The notes under the pieces were generated by a model that worked only from the letters and a program-made list of their open reading frames with translations, had not been told where the DNA came from and ran no database searches. 64,000 nucleotides of DNA from Allacma fusca (Eukaryota; Arthropoda; Collembola; Symphypleona; Sminthuridae). The stretch covers positions 56,021,131 to 56,085,130 of the forward strand of contig OX359247.1 of the NCBI GenBank assembly GCA_947179485.1. The letters are read 5' to 3'. The position numbers and the translations under genes are program-made. This document shows, one piece after another, positions 62,834 to 64,000 of this stretch. How positions within the stretch are numbered: the stretch's first letter is position 1; every line of letters begins with the position of its first letter.

Positions 62834-64000
62834 TTACAGTTTGGGTGTCATAAGCAAGCTTTTTCTCCCTAAAATAGCTGTAATATTCCCAGCAGGTTTG
62901 TCCACAGGGGTGAACACTTCATTATTAGGTTGATCTCCCTTGGCGACCTTGCTGAAGCTGGAGAAGTCCACTGGGAAATAGTGTTTGTTCGGAAGACGGA
63001 CCTCAATTTTGGACATTTGGGGGATCTCTTCCAGGACCTTCTTCTGGGCCAAGTACAGTGTGTTCTGAACGGAAGGAGAGAAGATTCCAGTCTCAGGGGG
63101 TCCAGCAAAAGCATCGAGGATACAGTCTCTCACCGTGTTCCTAACGAAACAAAATTAATACTTCAATTAAAATCAGTAAATGACACGTCAGCTCACGTTT
63201 TCCAACACGTCTGACTGATTATGACTCTGTATAATTATGAATAAACTAATATTGTCTCAAAAACTGCTAAACCATGCTCACCATGCATGATCGTAGTCAA
63301 CGCCAAGGGTCGTGCCGTAGTTCCAACGAGAGTACACGATTGTGCTGAAGATCCGATCTTGGAGATCAGGAAGGGAACTGAACTCATCATGAATGAAGTG
63401 TTCAAAGGCAGACTGAGTTGTTTTGATAACCCGGAGACCTTTCAGGCCAGATTCGATGTCAGGCAATCCTGTAATTAATGATAGAGTAAGTATCATTAAG
63501 TAAGTTTTTTACAACGTAGTTCAGAATGATTCTGATATTACATAACTACGTGGAACTTTCAATCCACATAGTTTTAATCTAACTCCTATGATAAGTATAT
63601 GTATTGAAAATAGTATTTTTACCTCCTCGACGGAAGATGACTGTTGAGAATCGGACCGCTACCGGAGTAGAAATAAACGCATGGTTATGAGAGACTCCGT
63701 CGGACACGAGCCGTTCCCAGGGGTGTTCTTCGATGCAAACTGTGACCTTCGTGACATGGTTGTACTTGCTAAGGAAATGACTACAAAGTAAGAGAGCAAA
63801 CTCTTCAGGGGACTTGACCCCGTGTTGCTTCGCCAGGATGTACACAGTGTTCTTTTGAGAGTCTGTTGCGACAATATCGTTGTTGTCCCCGAAGAGGTAG
63901 TCTTTCTTAGTGTTCAACTCCAATTTGGTGTTCACTTCAAACTCCTTAATATAATGGACATTCCCTTCTCGGCGGATATGGAGGAGCTTGATGAAGTTTT
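62834..64000 (-). CDS. Urate oxidase (uricase), 3' part, N-terminus outside window
   Basis: Exons in the window are 64000 (cut)-63623, 63468-63282 and 63140-62834, with phases 1 and 2. The enzyme oxidises urate to 5-hydroxyisourate in peroxisomes. Family blocks: DYLFGDNNDIVATDSQKNTV with the active-site Thr region, YNHVTKVTVCIEEHPWERL, HNHAFISTPVAVRF, LRVIKTTQSAFEHFIHDEFSSLPD, FSPSVQNTLY and LPNKHYFPVDFS with the catalytic His. The first exon seen starts around NFIKLLHIRREG, so roughly the first 20-30 residues, including the active-site Lys, lie beyond the edge. The C-terminus is TPKL; PKL is at best a weak peroxisomal PTS1 compared with the usual SKL. Confidence 0.95.

Noticed and set aside
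62930-63214. Plus-strand 94-codon frame over uricase.
   Set aside because: Antisense shadow of the uricase exon.

Overview
The window is AT-rich eukaryotic DNA: genes are split by GT-AG introns, intergenic space is long, DNA transposon remains are common, and the proteins are of animal type. The gene set (fatty acyl-CoA reductase, urate oxidase, histidine acid phosphatase, DUF229 alkaline-phosphatase-fold proteins, several small secreted proteins) suits an arthropod. A springtail or similar hexapod is possible, but I cannot fix the species. Exon limits were set by hand from splice sites and phase.

Layout. 37-2298 (-): secreted cysteine-containing protein in about eight exons, not recognised. 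3319-4002 (-): secreted Thr-rich, mucin-like protein. 8.5-15.5 kb: a tandem duplication carrying two paralogues of an unknown secreted protein (8617-9111 and 13150-13809, both -), each followed by the 3' flank of a DUF229 gene; the first unit has kept only that flank. 15557-17909 and 25433-28708 (both -): two complete three-exon DUF229 genes, almost identical in exons 2 and 3 but diverged in exon 1. Between them lies a 5.7 kb degenerate hAT-type transposon with a transposase C-terminal relic and other elements nested in it. 38526-38801 (+): short secreted Cys peptide. 43.3-45.5 kb: five tandem tRNA-like genes (-) with perfect A and B boxes, paired acceptor and T stems and TTTT terminators, but anticodon loops of 11-15 nt that differ in every copy. 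48942-57618 (+): seven-exon fatty acyl-CoA reductase. 59565-61892 (-): six-exon histidine acid phosphatase. 62834-64000 (-): 3' part of urate oxidase, running off the window.

A recurring theme is non-autonomous DNA elements whose ends fit the hAT pattern. Four have 8-bp target duplications at 7 or 8 of 8 positions or exact ones, and each is filled with its own short repeated word (ACGAGACAA, GATTCAATTC, GGGTACGGGTAC, GTTCCGTTCCG). Apart from the duplicated blocks, the genes look like unrelated neighbours. Acid phosphatase and uricase are adjacent on one strand, which need not mean anything. The strongest candidate for something undescribed is the tRNA-like array.
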